From positions 310,001-374,000 of the forward strand of contig NZ_JABWDU010000001.1 of the NCBI RefSeq assembly GCF_013371465.1: a DNA stretch of 64,000 nucleotides, written 5' to 3'. Position 1 is the first letter of the stretch. The number at the start of each line of letters is the position of its first letter. Under the pieces are notes generated by a model that did not search any database, had not been told where the DNA came from, and saw only the letters and a list, made by a program, of their open reading frames with translations. Below, piece by piece: positions 22,016-32,525 of this stretch. This DNA comes from Ensifer oleiphilus. Its GTDB lineage: Bacteria > Pseudomonadota > Alphaproteobacteria > Rhizobiales > Rhizobiaceae. A program made the translations under genes and the position numbers.

Positions 22016-23616
22016 GTCTGGTCAAGAAATTTGCAACCGTCGGCGGCGCCACGCTCGGCAGCCGCCTGTTCGGCTTCATCCGCGAAACCTTCATGGCGGC
22101 AGCCCTTGGCACCGGCCCGGTCGCCGATGCCTTCAATACCGCCTTTCGTCTGCCCAACACCTTCCGTCGGCTGTTTGCCGAAGGTGCGTTCAACTCCGCC
22201 TTCGTGCCGCTCTTTGCCAAGGAGATCGAGGCGAACGGCATGGAAGGCGCGCGGCGCTTCTCCGAGGAAGTCTTCGGCGTCCTCTTCACGGTGCTCTTGT
22301 TCCTGACGATCGCGATGGAACTGACGATGCCCTTCATCGTCAGCAACCTGATCGCCCCCGGCTTTGCCAACGATCCGGAAAAGCTCGGCAATACCATCGT
22401 CTTTGCAACGATCATGTTCCCCTATCTCGCCTGCATGTCGCTGGCCGCGATGATGGCCGGCATGCTGAATTCGCTGCATCGCTATTTCGCTGCCGCAATC
22501 GCGCCGGTGTTTCTCAACATCATCCTGATCGGCATCCTCGGTTATGCCTGGTACGTCGGCCAAGACCCGATTGCCGTCGGCTACGGCCTCTCCTGGGGCG
22601 TGATGGCAGCAGGCCTCGTGCAACTGGCGATCGTCTGGGTGGCCGTGCGCAACGCCGGCATCAAGATCGGCTTCCGCCGGCCGCGGCTGACGTCCAACGT
22701 CCGGCGGTTGCTGGTGCTTGCGCTGCCGGCCGCGATCACCGGCGGCATCACCCAGATCAACCTCTTGATCAACACCAACATCGCCTCGGCTCAGGCGGGC
22801 GCCGTCTCCTCGCTCGTCTATGCTGACCGCATCTACCAGCTGCCGCTGGGGGTCGTCGGCATCGCGGTCGCAACGGTGCTGTTGCCGGAATTGGCGCGGG
22901 CGCTGCGCTCCGGCAACCTCAACGAGGCGTCGAACCTGCAGAACCGCTCTGTCGAATTCACCCTGTTCCTGACATTGCCGGCGGCGGCCGCACTGCTCGT
23001 GATGTCCGAGCCGATCGTCCGGCTGCTGTTCGAGCGCGGTGAATTCTCGGCGTCGTCGACCGTGGTCGTCGGCCATATCCTGGCGATCTACGGCCTCGGC
23101 TTGCCGGCCTTCGTACTGATCAAGGCGTTCATCCCCGGCTTCTTTGCCCGCGAGGATACCCGCACGCCGATGGTCTTTGCCGGTATTTCCGTGGCCGTGA
23201 ACGTGTCGCTGGCACTGACACTGTTTCCGCGGCTGGGCGCGAGCGGTATCGCAACGGCGGAAATCGTTGCCGGCTGGGTCAACGCCGTGCTCCTCTTCGG
23301 CATGCTCGTCTGGCGCGGCCACTGGGGTCGTGACATCCCGCTTCTGACCCGCATTCCCCGTCTCGTCATCGCCGCCGCCGGCATGGCTGTCGCCTTGCAC
23401 TTTGCCTTGCAATGGCTGGCCTACGAAGTGTCGTCGGCAGCGCCGCTGATCGTGCGCGCGACGACGCTCTGCGCTCTGGTTGCCGTCGCCATGGTGATCT
23501 ACTTCGCCATCGCCTTCGGCATCGGCGGCGCCAATCTCGGCATGATTCGCCGCAACATGAAGCGCAAGGCGAAGGCCAAGGCAGAACCTGCACCGACCCC
23601 GGACGCGGACGCCTGA
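22012..23616 (+). CDS. murJ: Lipid II flippase MurJ
   Basis: A 534-residue polytopic protein of the MurJ/MviN family with about 14 transmembrane segments. It moves lipid II across the inner membrane for peptidoglycan synthesis. The conserved N-terminal block ([20 protein letters not shown], then [20 protein letters not shown]) carries the arginines essential for flipping. The C-terminus is basic and cytoplasmic ([18 protein letters not shown]). The start overlaps the glnD stop (ATGA), so the two are translationally coupled, and trpS follows. Confidence 0.95.
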   Translation: MSLVKKFATVGGATLGSRLFGFIRETFMAAALGTGPVADAFNTAFRLPNTFRRLFAEGAFNSAFVPLFAKEIEANGMEGARRFSEEVFGVLFTVLLFLTIAMELTMPFIVSNLIAPGFANDPEKLGNTIVFATIMFPYLACMSLAAMMAGMLNSLHRYFAAAIAPVFLNIILIGILGYAWYVGQDPIAVGYGLSWGVMAAGLVQLAIVWVAVRNAGIKIGFRRPRLTSNVRRLLVLALPAAITGGITQINLLINTNIASAQAGAVSSLVYADRIYQLPLGVVGIAVATVLLPELARALRSGNLNEASNLQNRSVEFTLFLTLPAAAALLVMSEPIVRLLFERGEFSASSTVVVGHILAIYGLGLPAFVLIKAFIPGFFAREDTRTPMVFAGISVAVNVSLALTLFPRLGASGIATAEIVAGWVNAVLLFGMLVWRGHWGRDIPLLTRIPRLVIAAAGMAVALHFALQWLAYEVSSAAPLIVRATTLCALVAVAMVIYFAIAFGIGGANLGMIRRNMKRKAKAKAEPAPTPDADA

Positions 23617-23760
23617 ACCATCCGGCGATGCCTATCTTAATCGGCGTCGGCCGCTTGGATTTGGGCCACTTGATTGCGCACCCTCCGACGTGCATAAGCC
23701 ATGCCGTTAGCTACATGGGCGACAAGCCCTGGGGCCCTCCACCAGCCTATTGAGGACGAC

Positions 23761-24825
23761 ATGAACGAATTCAAGCCGCTCGTATTTTCCGGCGTACAGC
23801 CGACGGGCAACCTCCATCTCGGCAATTATCTCGGCGCGATCCGCAAGTTCGTGGCCCTGCAGGAAAACAACGACTGCATCTATTGCGTCGTCGACTTGCA
23901 TTCGATCACGGCCCAGCTCGTGCACGAGGACCTGAAGGGGCAGATCCGCTCGATCGCCGCCGCCTTCATCGCGTCCGGCATCGATCCGGAAAAGCACATC
24001 GTCTTCAATCAGTCGGCGGTGCCGCAGCATGCGGAACTCGCCTGGATCTTCAACTGCGTCGCCCGCATCGGCTGGATGAACCGGATGACCCAGTTCAAGG
24101 ACAAGGCCGGCAAGGACCGCGAGAATGCGTCGCTCGGCCTGCTTGCCTATCCGAGCCTGATGGCCGCCGACATCCTCGTCTATCGCGCCACGCATGTTCC
24201 CGTCGGCGACGACCAGAAGCAGCATCTCGAACTGACGCGCGACATCGCCCAGAAGTTCAACATCGACTTCATGGAGCACATCCGCGCCCGCGGCTATGGC
24301 GTCGACACCGTCGTCGGCGAAGAGCCTGTTCACGCCTATTTCCCGCCGGTGGAGCCGCTGATCGGCGGCGCTACGCCCCGCGTCATGTCGCTGCGCGATG
24401 GCACCAAGAAGATGTCGAAGTCCGATCCGTCGGATCTTTCGCGCATCAACCTGATGGACGACGCCGAAACCATCTCCAAGAAGATCCGCAAGGCCAAGAC
24501 CGATCCGGACGCGTTGCCGAGCGAAATCGACGGCCTCAAGGGCCGTCCCGAGGCGGACAACCTCGTCGGCATCTACGCAGCCCTTTCCGACAAGACCAAG
24601 GAAGAGGTTCTGGGCGAGTTCGGTGGCCAGCAGTTCTCGGTGTTCAAGCCGGCTCTGGTGGATCTGGCGGTCGAGGTTCTCGCGCCGATCACCGGCGAGA
24701 TGCGTCGCTTGATGGGCGATACCGCCCATATCGACGCCATTCTTCGCAACGGCGGCGAGCGTGCTCGGGCGCGTGCGGAAAAGACCATGCACGAGGTTCG
24801 CGATATCATCGGGTTTCTGCAGTAA
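23761..24825 (+). CDS. trpS: Tryptophan--tRNA ligase
   Basis: A 354-residue class I aminoacyl-tRNA synthetase charging tRNA-Trp. The HIGH-like motif is [13 protein letters not shown] near the N-terminus, and KMSKSDPSD is the second ATP-binding signature. The ATG at 23761 follows GAGGAC; the open frame extends to 23701 without support. The gap from murJ is about 145 bases, so trpS may have its own promoter. Confidence 0.96.
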   Translation: MNEFKPLVFSGVQPTGNLHLGNYLGAIRKFVALQENNDCIYCVVDLHSITAQLVHEDLKGQIRSIAAAFIASGIDPEKHIVFNQSAVPQHAELAWIFNCVARIGWMNRMTQFKDKAGKDRENASLGLLAYPSLMAADILVYRATHVPVGDDQKQHLELTRDIAQKFNIDFMEHIRARGYGVDTVVGEEPVHAYFPPVEPLIGGATPRVMSLRDGTKKMSKSDPSDLSRINLMDDAETISKKIRKAKTDPDALPSEIDGLKGRPEADNLVGIYAALSDKTKEEVLGEFGGQQFSVFKPALVDLAVEVLAPITGEMRRLMGDTAHIDAILRNGGERARARAEKTMHEVRDIIGFLQ

Positions 24826-24877
24826 TAGACGAAAATGAGACCTTGCGGCGGATAATCTGGAATGTAATGTTCGCCGC

Positions 24878-25369
24878 ATGGTCTCGACCCGACTCTCACG
24901 ACTTGAAGGTCACCGCCGCAAATTCATGGCGGTGATCGACGATACCCCGGAATGCGGCCGCGCCGTGCACTATGCTGGCATGCGCGCCAAGAATTCCAAT
25001 GGCGGTCTCGTCTTGCTCTACATCATCGCCGACGGCGACTTCCAGCAATGGCTGGGGGTCGAGGAAATTATGCGTGCCGAAGCCCGCGAAGAGGCGGAAG
25101 CCACCCTTGCCAAGGTGGCGCAGTCCGTGCGCGAGCGCATCGGGATAGAGCCCGAAATCGTCATCCGCGAAGGGGCCGCGACCGAGCAGATCCATTCGGC
25201 CATCGAAGAGGATCGCGACATCGCCATCCTCGTTCTGGCCGCAGGCTCGGCAAAGGAAGGCCCCGGTCCGCTGGTATCGTCGATCGCAGGTAAGGCGGCC
25301 GCCTTCCCGATCCCGGTAACCGTCATCCCGGATCTCCTCACCGACGAGGAAATCGACGCGCTGAGCTGA
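24878..25369 (+). CDS. Universal stress protein (UspA family)
   Basis: A 163-residue single-domain Usp. The fold begins KFMAVIDDTPECGRAVHYAG, and the nucleotide-binding region is probably in LVLAAGSAKEGPGPLVSSIA near 120-140, with the strand IPVTVIP closing the domain. Usp proteins help survival under starvation or stress, often by binding ATP; the exact role here cannot be told. Translation may begin at the ATG at 24878 or at an in-frame ATG at 24926. No clear ribosome binding site is seen. Confidence 0.88.
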   Translation: MVSTRLSRLEGHRRKFMAVIDDTPECGRAVHYAGMRAKNSNGGLVLLYIIADGDFQQWLGVEEIMRAEAREEAEATLAKVAQSVRERIGIEPEIVIREGAATEQIHSAIEEDRDIAILVLAAGSAKEGPGPLVSSIAGKAAAFPIPVTVIPDLLTDEEIDALS

Positions 25370-25475
25370 GCTGCGTCCCTTTGCGCCCTTGCGGGGGCGG
25401 AACGAAGATCATATATTCTTTTGAACTATTCTAAAGAGCCGGTTGAGGACCGATCCCGGCGAGACGGAGAAAAAC

Positions 25476-26042
25476 ATGTTCATCCAGACCGAAGCCACGC
25501 CGAACCCGGCCACGCTCAAGTTCCTGCCGGGCAAGGTCGTGCTGGAAAACGGCACCGCCGAATTCCGCGACGAGGAAGAAGCGCGTGCCGGCTCGCCGCT
25601 TGCTGCCCGCCTGTTCTCGATCCCCGGCGTCAGCGGCGTCTATTTCGGCTACGACTTCATCACCGTCAGCAAGGACGGGCAGGAGTGGCAGCACCTGAAG
25701 CCCGCCATCCTCGGCTCGATCATGGAACACTTCATGTCCGGCGCGCCGATCATGGCCGGTGCCGGTCGTGCCGAGCAGCTGGATGAGGAAGACGAGTTCT
25801 TCGAGCCGGGCGACGAGACCATTGTCGCCACCATCAAGGAACTGCTCGAAACCCGGGTTCGCCCCGCCGTTGCGCAGGACGGTGGCGACATCACCTTCCG
25901 CGGCTTCAAGGATGGCACCGTGTTCCTGAACATGAAGGGCGCCTGCTCCGGTTGCCCGTCGTCGACGGCAACTTTGAAGCATGGTGTGCAGAACCTGCTG
26001 CGCCACTTCGTGCCCGAGGTGGAAGCGGTCGAAGCCGTCTGA
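25476..26042 (+). CDS. NifU-like (Nfu) iron-sulfur scaffold/carrier protein
   Basis: A 188-residue Nfu-type protein. The N-terminal Nfu_N domain (about 1-87, MFIQTEATPNPATLKFLPGK) is followed by the NifU C-terminal-like domain (about 105-180) with the CxxC motif GACSGCPSST that holds an Fe-S cluster between two subunits. The ATG at 25476 follows GGAGA; an upstream extension to 25443 lacks family similarity. Such proteins deliver 4Fe-4S clusters to targets such as MiaB, which is encoded 2.8 kb downstream. Confidence 0.9.
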   Translation: MFIQTEATPNPATLKFLPGKVVLENGTAEFRDEEEARAGSPLAARLFSIPGVSGVYFGYDFITVSKDGQEWQHLKPAILGSIMEHFMSGAPIMAGAGRAEQLDEEDEFFEPGDETIVATIKELLETRVRPAVAQDGGDITFRGFKDGTVFLNMKGACSGCPSSTATLKHGVQNLLRHFVPEVEAVEAV

Positions 26043-26163
26043 TATCGCGATGGCGAACGGCTGCGCCCTTCGGGGCCGTGGCCGCCTGTCTTTGTCGAGT
26101 AAGCGTGACCGCGATGCCATCGGGGCGACGCGGCGAGATGCGTCTGGAACTGCTGCAACTGAA

Positions 26164-26823
26164 ATGATCGTCCTTGCCATCGACACCTCCGGGTCCGGCT
26201 GTTCCGCTGCCATCTATGACAGTGGCTCTGACGCCGTTCTCGGACAATCCGGGGCCGACATCGGCCGCGGCCATGCCGAACGGCTGATGGAGTTCGTCGA
26301 CGCGGCGCTCGCCAGCGCCGATCGCCCGATTGGCGATATCGATCGCATCGCCGTTACCATCGGCCCGGGATCGTTTACCGGTATCCGTGTCGGGGTCGCG
26401 ACCGCGCGCGGTCTGGCGCTTGCGCTTGGCAAACCGGCAGTCGGCATTTCCTCACTTCACGTTCTCGCGGAGGAAGCCCGTGCCGCGGCGCCGGGCAAAG
26501 CGGTTCTAGTCGCCATCGACGCCAAGCGCGACGAAGTCTATCTCCAGGCGTTCGATGCGGCGGGCCATGCCGTCACTGAGCCGGAAGCGCTCCCGGTCAT
26601 CACCGCGCGCGACCGCTTTGCCGGTTTTGAGGGGTGCGTTGCCGGTTCGGGCGCCGAACTCCTGACCTCCGTGACGCCGGTCAAGACTGCCGAGCTTGTC
26701 GATATTGCAGTGGTCGCCCGGCTTGGTGCCAGCGCAGATCCAGCCTCGGCCAAGCCGAAGCCCCTATATCTTCGGGGCCCCGACGCCAAGCCGCAAGCGG
26801 GCTTCGCCGTGACCCGAGCCTAG
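26164..26823 (+). CDS. tsaB: tRNA threonylcarbamoyladenosine biosynthesis protein TsaB
   Basis: A 219-residue ASKHA-fold protein (MIVLAIDTSGSGCSAAIYDS) that partners TsaD and TsaE to make the t6A37 modification on ANN-decoding tRNAs. The GPGSFTGIRVGVATARGLAL block (about 70-90) is the family signature. TsaB lacks the metal ligands of TsaD and acts as a scaffold. The reading frame is open upstream to 25981, overlapping nfu, but the ATG at 26164 gives the standard N-terminus. rimI follows six bases later, a common pairing. Confidence 0.93.
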   Translation: MIVLAIDTSGSGCSAAIYDSGSDAVLGQSGADIGRGHAERLMEFVDAALASADRPIGDIDRIAVTIGPGSFTGIRVGVATARGLALALGKPAVGISSLHVLAEEARAAAPGKAVLVAIDAKRDEVYLQAFDAAGHAVTEPEALPVITARDRFAGFEGCVAGSGAELLTSVTPVKTAELVDIAVVARLGASADPASAKPKPLYLRGPDAKPQAGFAVTRA

Positions 26824-26829
26824 ACCCCG

Positions 26830-27327
26830 ATGAGTTTCACCGACTACTTCACGCGCCGTGCCGAGTTCGACATCTTCCCGCTGGAGGAGCCGGATCTCAT
26901 GGCTGCTGCCGGCCTGCATCGCCAGCGCTTCGCCTCTCCTTGGAGCGATGGTGAAATCCATGCTCTGCTGGTCCAGGACACGGTGTTCGGTTTCGTCGCC
27001 CGCCAGACCAACGGTTCGTTGCGGCCCGCCTTCGGTGGTTTCGTGCTGTCACGCGCTGTTGCCGGCGAAGCCGAAATCCTGACGATCGGCGTCGATCCCC
27101 GTTATGCCCGCTCCGGCCTCGGCTGGCGGCTGATGCAGGCGGCGATGCGCGAAGCCTCGGTCAAGGGATCGGACACGCTCTTCCTCGAGGTGGACGAGAC
27201 CAATCAGGCCGCGATCGGACTCTACCGCAAGCTTGGCTTCCTCAAGGTCGGCGAACGCGGTGCCTATTATCAGGACAAGACAGGACAGCGCACTGCCGCG
27301 CTTGTCATGCGGCTCGATCTTCGCTAG
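26830..27327 (+). CDS. rimI: Ribosomal protein alanine N-acetyltransferase
   Basis: A 165-residue GNAT acetyltransferase that in E. coli acetylates the N-terminal alanine of ribosomal protein S18. The acetyl-CoA loop lies in LTIGVDPRYARSGLGWRLMQ, followed by FLEVDETNQAAIGLYRKLGF with the typical Asn and Tyr. The N-terminus (FDIFPLEEPDLMAAAGLHRQ) is a little longer than in E. coli RimI. It is six bases after tsaB, so the two are almost certainly one transcript. Confidence 0.9.
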   Translation: MSFTDYFTRRAEFDIFPLEEPDLMAAAGLHRQRFASPWSDGEIHALLVQDTVFGFVARQTNGSLRPAFGGFVLSRAVAGEAEILTIGVDPRYARSGLGWRLMQAAMREASVKGSDTLFLEVDETNQAAIGLYRKLGFLKVGERGAYYQDKTGQRTAALVMRLDLR

Positions 27328-27420
27328 TGCGAACACGATTGGTTTGGCACGTATCGGATGAGCCAAGCCTTCGCACAACCATGCGGAGTGGTGCGTGAAC
27401 GGCGCAGGAAATCCTTTTCG

Positions 27421-28227
27421 ATGATCAATTGGCTGCGCATCGCCCTTTTTGCGCTGGTGCTGGCGCTTGCGTCGCTCGTGCTGATGCCGGTGCAGATCGT
27501 CTGCCTCTGGCTGGATCTGAAGCCGCGCCGCCTGTTGCCGCGCTACTGGCACCGCATGGCCTGCTACCTGCTCGGCATCAAGGTGCGGGTGCACGGTATA
27601 CCCGACCGCCGCCGGCCCCTGCTTCTGTGCGCCAACCATGCTTCGTGGAAGGATATCCTGGTCCTGTCTTCGGTGGCCGATGTCGTCTTCGTCGCCAAGT
27701 CCGAGGTCAAGGAATGGCCGGTCTTCGGCGTTCTCGCACGGCTGCAGGCTTCGATCTTCGTCGTGCGCGAGCAGAAGCGGGCGACAGGAAAACAGGTGAG
27801 CGAGATCGGCCAGCGGCTCGCCGGCGGCGAGATCGTGGTGCTCTTCCCCGAAGGCACGACCTCGGACGGCAACCGCCTGCTTGAGATCAAGACGTCGCTG
27901 TTCGGCGCTGCCGCCTCTGCCGTGCCGCATTCCCCGACCGGTCTGGTGCACGTCCAGCCGGTGGCTATCTCCTATACGGGCATTCACGGAATGCCGATGG
28001 GGCGCTTCAACCGCCCGATCGCCGCATGGCCCGGAGATACCGGCCTTGCGCCCCATCTGCTCGGCATCTTGCGTGAAGGCGCCATCGAGGTGGATGTCGA
28101 TTTCGGCGAGGCCGTCGACTACGACCACCACACCAATCGCAAGGAAGTCAGCCGCATCATCGAGCAGCGCATCCGTTCGATGCTGTCGGACCGCCTGCGA
28201 GGGCGGGCCGGGCCGAGAGCATCGTGA
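27421..28227 (+). CDS. olsA: Lyso-ornithine lipid O-acyltransferase (PlsC family)
   Basis: A 268-residue membrane-associated acyltransferase with one N-terminal hydrophobic segment (about 5-30). Catalytic HX4D is His73 to Asp78 (NHASWKDI), and FPEGT at about 142-146 binds the phosphate-like part of the substrate. The call as OlsA rather than PlsC rests on sequence character and on my memory of the S. meliloti gene order (olsA between rimI and miaB). OlsA uses acyl-ACP to esterify lyso-ornithine lipid made by OlsB. The ATG at 27421 follows AGGAAA; the frame is open upstream from 27358 without support. Confidence 0.8.
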   Translation: MINWLRIALFALVLALASLVLMPVQIVCLWLDLKPRRLLPRYWHRMACYLLGIKVRVHGIPDRRRPLLLCANHASWKDILVLSSVADVVFVAKSEVKEWPVFGVLARLQASIFVVREQKRATGKQVSEIGQRLAGGEIVVLFPEGTTSDGNRLLEIKTSLFGAAASAVPHSPTGLVHVQPVAISYTGIHGMPMGRFNRPIAAWPGDTGLAPHLLGILREGAIEVDVDFGEAVDYDHHTNRKEVSRIIEQRIRSMLSDRLRGRAGPRAS

Positions 28228-28283
28228 CCGGACGGCCGGTGAAAATACTTCAATTCCGGCCCGCTTTGCACTAAAGAACCGGC

Positions 28284-29681
28284 ATGACCCAGGAAACAGC
28301 TCTTCTGACGACGCCCGTAACGGGCGACGAACGCACGCCGGCCCGCAAGGTTTTCGTAAAGACCTACGGCTGTCAGATGAACGTCTACGACAGCGACCGC
28401 ATGTCGGATGCGTTGACGCGCGACGGCTATGTCTCGACGGATGTGCTTGAGGATGCCGACTTCGTCCTGCTCAACACCTGTCACATCCGCGAGAAGGCGG
28501 CAGAAAAGGTCTATTCCGAGCTTGGCCGCCTGCGCGATCTGAAGAAGGCGAAGGCGCTCGAAGGCCGCGAGATGGTGATTGGCGTTGCCGGCTGCGTCGC
28601 GCAGGCCGAGGGCAACGAGATCCTGCGCCGGGCGCCGGCCGTCGATCTCGTCATCGGCCCGACCACCTATCACCGCCTGCCGGAAGCGCTGAAGCGCGCC
28701 CGCAACGGCGAGCGTGTCGTCCAGACAGATTATGCGGTCGAGGACAAGTTCGAGCATCTGCCGGCGCCCGACAAGGCCAGGACCCGGGCGCGCGGTGTGA
28801 CGGCGTTCCTGACGGTGCAGGAAGGCTGCGACAAGTTCTGCACCTTCTGCGTCGTTCCTTATACGCGCGGATCGGAGGTTTCCCGCCCCGTCGCCCAGAT
28901 TCTGTCCGAAGCGCAAAAACTGGTCGAGGCCGGCGTGCGCGAAATCACCCTGCTCGGCCAGAACGTCAACGCCTGGCATGGTCTTGGTCCCGATGGTCGC
29001 GAATGGGGGCTCGGCGATCTTCTGCAGTGTCTTGGCGACATCGAGGGGTTGGCGCGGCTGCGCTACACCACCAGCCATCCACGCGACATGGATGACAGCC
29101 TGATCGAGGCGCATCGCTCCATGCCGAAGCTGATGCCCTATCTGCACCTGCCGGTGCAGGCGGGCTCCGACCGCATCCTCAAGGCGATGAACAGGCGGCA
29201 TACGGCGGCCGAATATCTCGCCCTGATCGAGCGTATCCGCGCGGTGCAGCCCGACCTCGCTTTGTCGGGCGATTTCATCGTCGGCTTCCCCGGCGAGACC
29301 GACGAGGACTTCGAAGACACGATCCGGCTCATCGAGGCCGTGGGTTATGCACAGGCATTTTCGTTCAAATATTCCACCCGTCCGGGCACGCCCGGCGCCG
29401 AACTCGACGAACAGGTTCCAGAGGACGTCAAAGCCAAGCGTCTGGAAAGATTGCAGGCTTTGCTGATTTCCCAGCAACGCGCCTTCGCCGAATCCTGCGT
29501 CGGGCGCGAAATCGACCTGCTTCTGGAGAAGCCGGGCCGCATGCCCGGGCAACTCGTCGGTCGTTCGCCCTGGCTTCAGCCCGTGAATGTTGATGCAAAA
29601 GCATCGCAAATCGGTGACATTATCAAGGTGCGAATCATCAAGGCAGGATCCAACAGTCTGTTTGCCGAGATGATCGGGTAA
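28284..29681 (+). CDS. miaB: tRNA-2-methylthio-N6-dimethylallyladenosine synthase
   Basis: A 465-residue radical-SAM methylthiotransferase acting on i6A37 of tRNAs. Cys30, Cys66 and Cys104 ([23 protein letters not shown]) hold the auxiliary 4Fe-4S cluster. Cys182, Cys186 and Cys189 (CDKFCTFC) hold the radical-SAM cluster. A TRAM RNA-binding domain ends the protein (about 395-465). It is followed after 26 bases by phoH, and then ybeY, the usual miaB-phoH-ybeY order. Confidence 0.96.
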   Translation: MTQETALLTTPVTGDERTPARKVFVKTYGCQMNVYDSDRMSDALTRDGYVSTDVLEDADFVLLNTCHIREKAAEKVYSELGRLRDLKKAKALEGREMVIGVAGCVAQAEGNEILRRAPAVDLVIGPTTYHRLPEALKRARNGERVVQTDYAVEDKFEHLPAPDKARTRARGVTAFLTVQEGCDKFCTFCVVPYTRGSEVSRPVAQILSEAQKLVEAGVREITLLGQNVNAWHGLGPDGREWGLGDLLQCLGDIEGLARLRYTTSHPRDMDDSLIEAHRSMPKLMPYLHLPVQAGSDRILKAMNRRHTAAEYLALIERIRAVQPDLALSGDFIVGFPGETDEDFEDTIRLIEAVGYAQAFSFKYSTRPGTPGAELDEQVPEDVKAKRLERLQALLISQQRAFAESCVGREIDLLLEKPGRMPGQLVGRSPWLQPVNVDAKASQIGDIIKVRIIKAGSNSLFAEMIG

Positions 29682-29707
29682 GGACCGAAAACAGGAGCCT
29701 GAACCGC

Positions 29708-30763
29708 TTGAACGGACACGAACTGATCTCTTCATCATCGCGCCAGTCGAAAACAACTGCGACAGACGCCAATCACTTCGTGCTCACTTTCGAGAACAAC
29801 CGGTTCGCGAGCGAACTCTTCGGGCAGTTCGACCAGAACCTGAAGCTCCTCGAGCAGCGGCTTCGGATCGAAGCGCATCCGCGCGGCAATTCCGTTGCGA
29901 TCTCGGGCGACGTCGTCGCTACCAATCAGGCGCGTCGCGCCCTCGATTTCCTCTATGGACGGTTGCAGAGCGGCGGCTCGATCGATACGTCGGATGTGGA
30001 AGGCGCGATCCGGATGGCGGTCGCCGCCGATGATCAGCTACAATTGCCGACCATGGAGAAAAAAGCCAAATTGACGATGGCGCAGATTTCAACGCGCAAG
30101 AAGACGATCGTTGCCCGCACACCGACGCAGGATGCCTATATCCGCGCGCTGGAGCGTTCCGAACTCGTCTTCGGCGTCGGTCCGGCCGGTACCGGCAAGA
30201 CCTACCTCGCGGTTGCCCATGCGGCCCAGCTGCTTGAGCGTGGCGCCGTCGACCGCATCGTGCTTTCCCGTCCGGCCGTTGAAGCCGGCGAGCGCCTCGG
30301 CTTCCTGCCGGGTGACATGAAGGAGAAGGTCGATCCCTATCTTCGGCCACTCTATGACGCGCTCTACGACATGATGCCGGGCGACAAGGTGGAGCGGGCC
30401 ATCACGGCAGGCGTCATCGAAATCGCACCGCTCGCCTTCATGCGCGGTCGAACGCTTGGCAATGCCGCCGTCATCCTCGACGAGGCACAGAACACCACGT
30501 CGATGCAGATGAAGATGTTCCTGACCCGTCTTGGCGAAAATGGCCGGATGATCGTGACGGGTGACCCGAGCCAGGTCGACCTGCCGCGCGGCGTCAAGTC
30601 GGGTCTGGTCGAGGCCTTGCAGATTCTTCGCGGCGTCGAAGGCGTTTCGGAAATCCGTTTCAAGGACGTCGACGTCGTGCGCCATCCGATGGTGGCGCGC
30701 ATCGTCAGGGCCTACGAGGCGCAGACGGCCGTGCACGACGAAAGCGAGCAGGGCGACCGCTGA
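29708..30763 (+). CDS. phoH: PhoH family ATPase
   Basis: A 351-residue PhoH-like P-loop NTPase. Walker A GPAGTGKT is at about 158-165 and Walker B is AAVILDEAQN. The N-terminal part (about 22-85) is a KH-like domain, so RNA binding is likely. The start is a TTG preceded by CAGGAGCC; no ATG gives a full N-terminus. PhoH proteins are linked to RNA metabolism beside YbeY, and the phosphate-starvation link of the name does not hold for all members. ybeY begins 18 bases after the stop. Confidence 0.9.
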   Translation: MNGHELISSSSRQSKTTATDANHFVLTFENNRFASELFGQFDQNLKLLEQRLRIEAHPRGNSVAISGDVVATNQARRALDFLYGRLQSGGSIDTSDVEGAIRMAVAADDQLQLPTMEKKAKLTMAQISTRKKTIVARTPTQDAYIRALERSELVFGVGPAGTGKTYLAVAHAAQLLERGAVDRIVLSRPAVEAGERLGFLPGDMKEKVDPYLRPLYDALYDMMPGDKVERAITAGVIEIAPLAFMRGRTLGNAAVILDEAQNTTSMQMKMFLTRLGENGRMIVTGDPSQVDLPRGVKSGLVEALQILRGVEGVSEIRFKDVDVVRHPMVARIVRAYEAQTAVHDESEQGDR

Positions 30764-30781
30764 TTGGCGGTCGTTGCGATC

Positions 30782-31288
30782 ATGACCGCATTGGATATCC
30801 AGATCAGTGTCGAAGAGGGCGATTGGCCCGACGAAGACACGCTTCTCGCCTTTTCGTTGCCGGTGCTTGAGGCAGCGGCGGCCTTCCTGTTGACGGAAGA
30901 GCGCCAGCCGTTTCCGAAGATGCAGCCCGAGCTGTCGCTGGTTTTCACCGACGACGCCTCCATTCGCACGATCAATGCCGAATGGCGCAGCCAGGACAAG
31001 CCGACCAACGTCCTGTCCTTCCCGGCCTTCCCGATTACACCAGGCAAGATGCCGGGACCGATGCTCGGCGACATCATCGTGGCACGCGAGACGCTGGAGC
31101 GCGAAGCTGCAGATCTCGAAAAGACCTTCGATGCGCATCTGACGCATCTTCTCGTGCATGGATTCCTGCATCTTTTCGGTTATGATCATATGGTAGATGA
31201 TGAAGCCGAAAGAATGGAAAGCCTGGAGACTCGCATTTTAGCGCGTCTTGGCTTATCTGATCCCTACGGGGACCGATCCCCGGATTAA
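30782..31288 (+). CDS. ybeY: Endoribonuclease YbeY (16S rRNA 3' end maturation)
   Basis: A 168-residue zinc metalloprotein. The metal-binding motif [11 protein letters not shown] gives His126, His130 and His136. YbeY acts in 16S rRNA 3' maturation and ribosome quality control, and in S. meliloti it also affects small-RNA regulation. The ATG at 30782 ([15 protein letters not shown]) is chosen over an in-frame TTG at 30764. The next gene, a CBS-domain protein often linked to ybeY, starts 12 bases after the stop. Confidence 0.95.
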   Translation: MTALDIQISVEEGDWPDEDTLLAFSLPVLEAAAAFLLTEERQPFPKMQPELSLVFTDDASIRTINAEWRSQDKPTNVLSFPAFPITPGKMPGPMLGDIIVARETLEREAADLEKTFDAHLTHLLVHGFLHLFGYDHMVDDEAERMESLETRILARLGLSDPYGDRSPD

Positions 31289-31300
31289 CAGTTTGGACCA

Positions 31301-32464
31301 ATGAGCGACTTTAAAACACAGCCCGTCGCAATGGCGACCGAGGAGGCCGATGCCTCCGGAGAGGCGGAGGCGGGCAGTAGTAGCACCGCCACTCGACAAG
31401 AGGGCACCAAATCCACTTCGTCCTTCTGGAGCCGTGCGGCGCGCATTTTGCGTGGCGCCAATCCTTCGAGCCTCCGCGAGGACCTTGCCGACGCACTGCT
31501 GACGGACGCCGACAGCAACACGGCATTTTCGCCCGAAGAGCGGGCGATGCTAAACAACATCCTGCGCTTCCGCGAAGTGCGCGTCGAGGACGTCATGGTT
31601 CCGCGCGCCGACATAGAGGCCGTCGACCAGAGCATCACCATCGGTGAACTGATGGTGATCTTCGAGGAGTCCGGCCGCTCGCGCATGCCGGTCTATAATG
31701 AAGGTCTCGACGATCCGCGCGGCATGGTGCACATCCGCGACCTGCTCGCCTATGTCACCAAGCAGGCCCGCAACCGCCGTCGCAACGGCAAGGCACAGAC
31801 CGCTGCCGCGTCCGGTTCAGCCGAGAAGGCGCCGCGATCGCCCAAGGCGACCTTCGATCTGTCGCGTGTCGATCTCGGCAAGTCGCTGGAGGAGGCGGGC
31901 ATCATCCGCCAGCTTCTGTTCGTGCCGCCGTCGATGCTCGCGTCGGACCTGATGCAGCGCATGCAGGCGGCCCGCATCCAGATGGCGCTCGTCATCGACG
32001 AATATGGCGGGACCGACGGTCTCGTTTCGCTCGAAGACATCGTCGAGATGGTCGTCGGCGACATCGAGGACGAGCATGACGATGACGAGGTCATGTTCGC
32101 CAAGACCTCCGAGGATATCTTCGTCGCCGATGCCCGCGTCGAGCTGGAGGAGATCGCCGAGGCGATCGGCTCCGATTTCGACGTGCGCGAACAACTCGAG
32201 GATGTCGATACGCTCGGCGGCCTGATCTTCGCCTCGCTCGGACGCATTCCGGTCCGGGGCGAGGTGGTGCAGGCGCTTCCCGGCTTCGAATTCCAGATCC
32301 TTGATGCCGATCCACGACGCGTCAAGCGCGTGCGCATCATGCGCAAGCGTCCGCCGGCCCGTCGCCGCGTGGTGCGCCCGGAGGGCGAACTGGCACAGGA
32401 ACAGCTGCCCGCCAATCGCGGTAACGGCACCGAGCCGCAGCAAGCGTCGGCCAGCGAACAATAG
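31301..32464 (+). CDS. CorC/HlyC-type CBS domain protein
   Basis: A 387-residue soluble protein with no membrane domain. A low-complexity N-terminus (about 1-45, Ala, Glu, Ser, Thr) precedes paired CBS domains (about 90-265; VMVPRADIEAVDQSITIGEL, and later MALVIDEYGGTDGLVSLEDI) and a C-terminal CorC_HlyC domain (about 280-350). A long insert rich in Ala, Lys and Arg (about 150-180) separates the CBS motifs. Members are annotated as haemolysins or magnesium/cobalt efflux proteins; neither role is shown by the sequence. The family commonly follows ybeY and precedes lnt, as here. Confidence 0.88.
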   Translation: MSDFKTQPVAMATEEADASGEAEAGSSSTATRQEGTKSTSSFWSRAARILRGANPSSLREDLADALLTDADSNTAFSPEERAMLNNILRFREVRVEDVMVPRADIEAVDQSITIGELMVIFEESGRSRMPVYNEGLDDPRGMVHIRDLLAYVTKQARNRRRNGKAQTAAASGSAEKAPRSPKATFDLSRVDLGKSLEEAGIIRQLLFVPPSMLASDLMQRMQAARIQMALVIDEYGGTDGLVSLEDIVEMVVGDIEDEHDDDEVMFAKTSEDIFVADARVELEEIAEAIGSDFDVREQLEDVDTLGGLIFASLGRIPVRGEVVQALPGFEFQILDADPRRVKRVRIMRKRPPARRRVVRPEGELAQEQLPANRGNGTEPQQASASEQ

Positions 32465-32483
32465 CCCTGTTCACCAACTGCAT

Positions 32484-32525
32484 TCCCAGCGAAGCTCTCG
32501 ATCTCGATCTCGATCTTCGCCGGGA
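32484..32525. repeat. Hairpin with CTCGAT repeats in its loop
   Basis: TCCCAGCGAAG (32484-32494) and CTTCGCCGGGA (32515-32525) pair over 11 positions with one mismatch. The 20-base loop holds three perfect CTCGAT repeats. ACCGGT occurs twice just downstream (32531-32546), able to form another short hairpin. It lies 19 bases after the stop of the CBS gene, with no T-run. Confidence 0.5.

Noticed and set aside
27340-27360. Sigma-54 promoter (TGGCAC at 27344)
   Set aside because: The -24 element is present by chance but the -12 TTGCW is absent at the required spacing.
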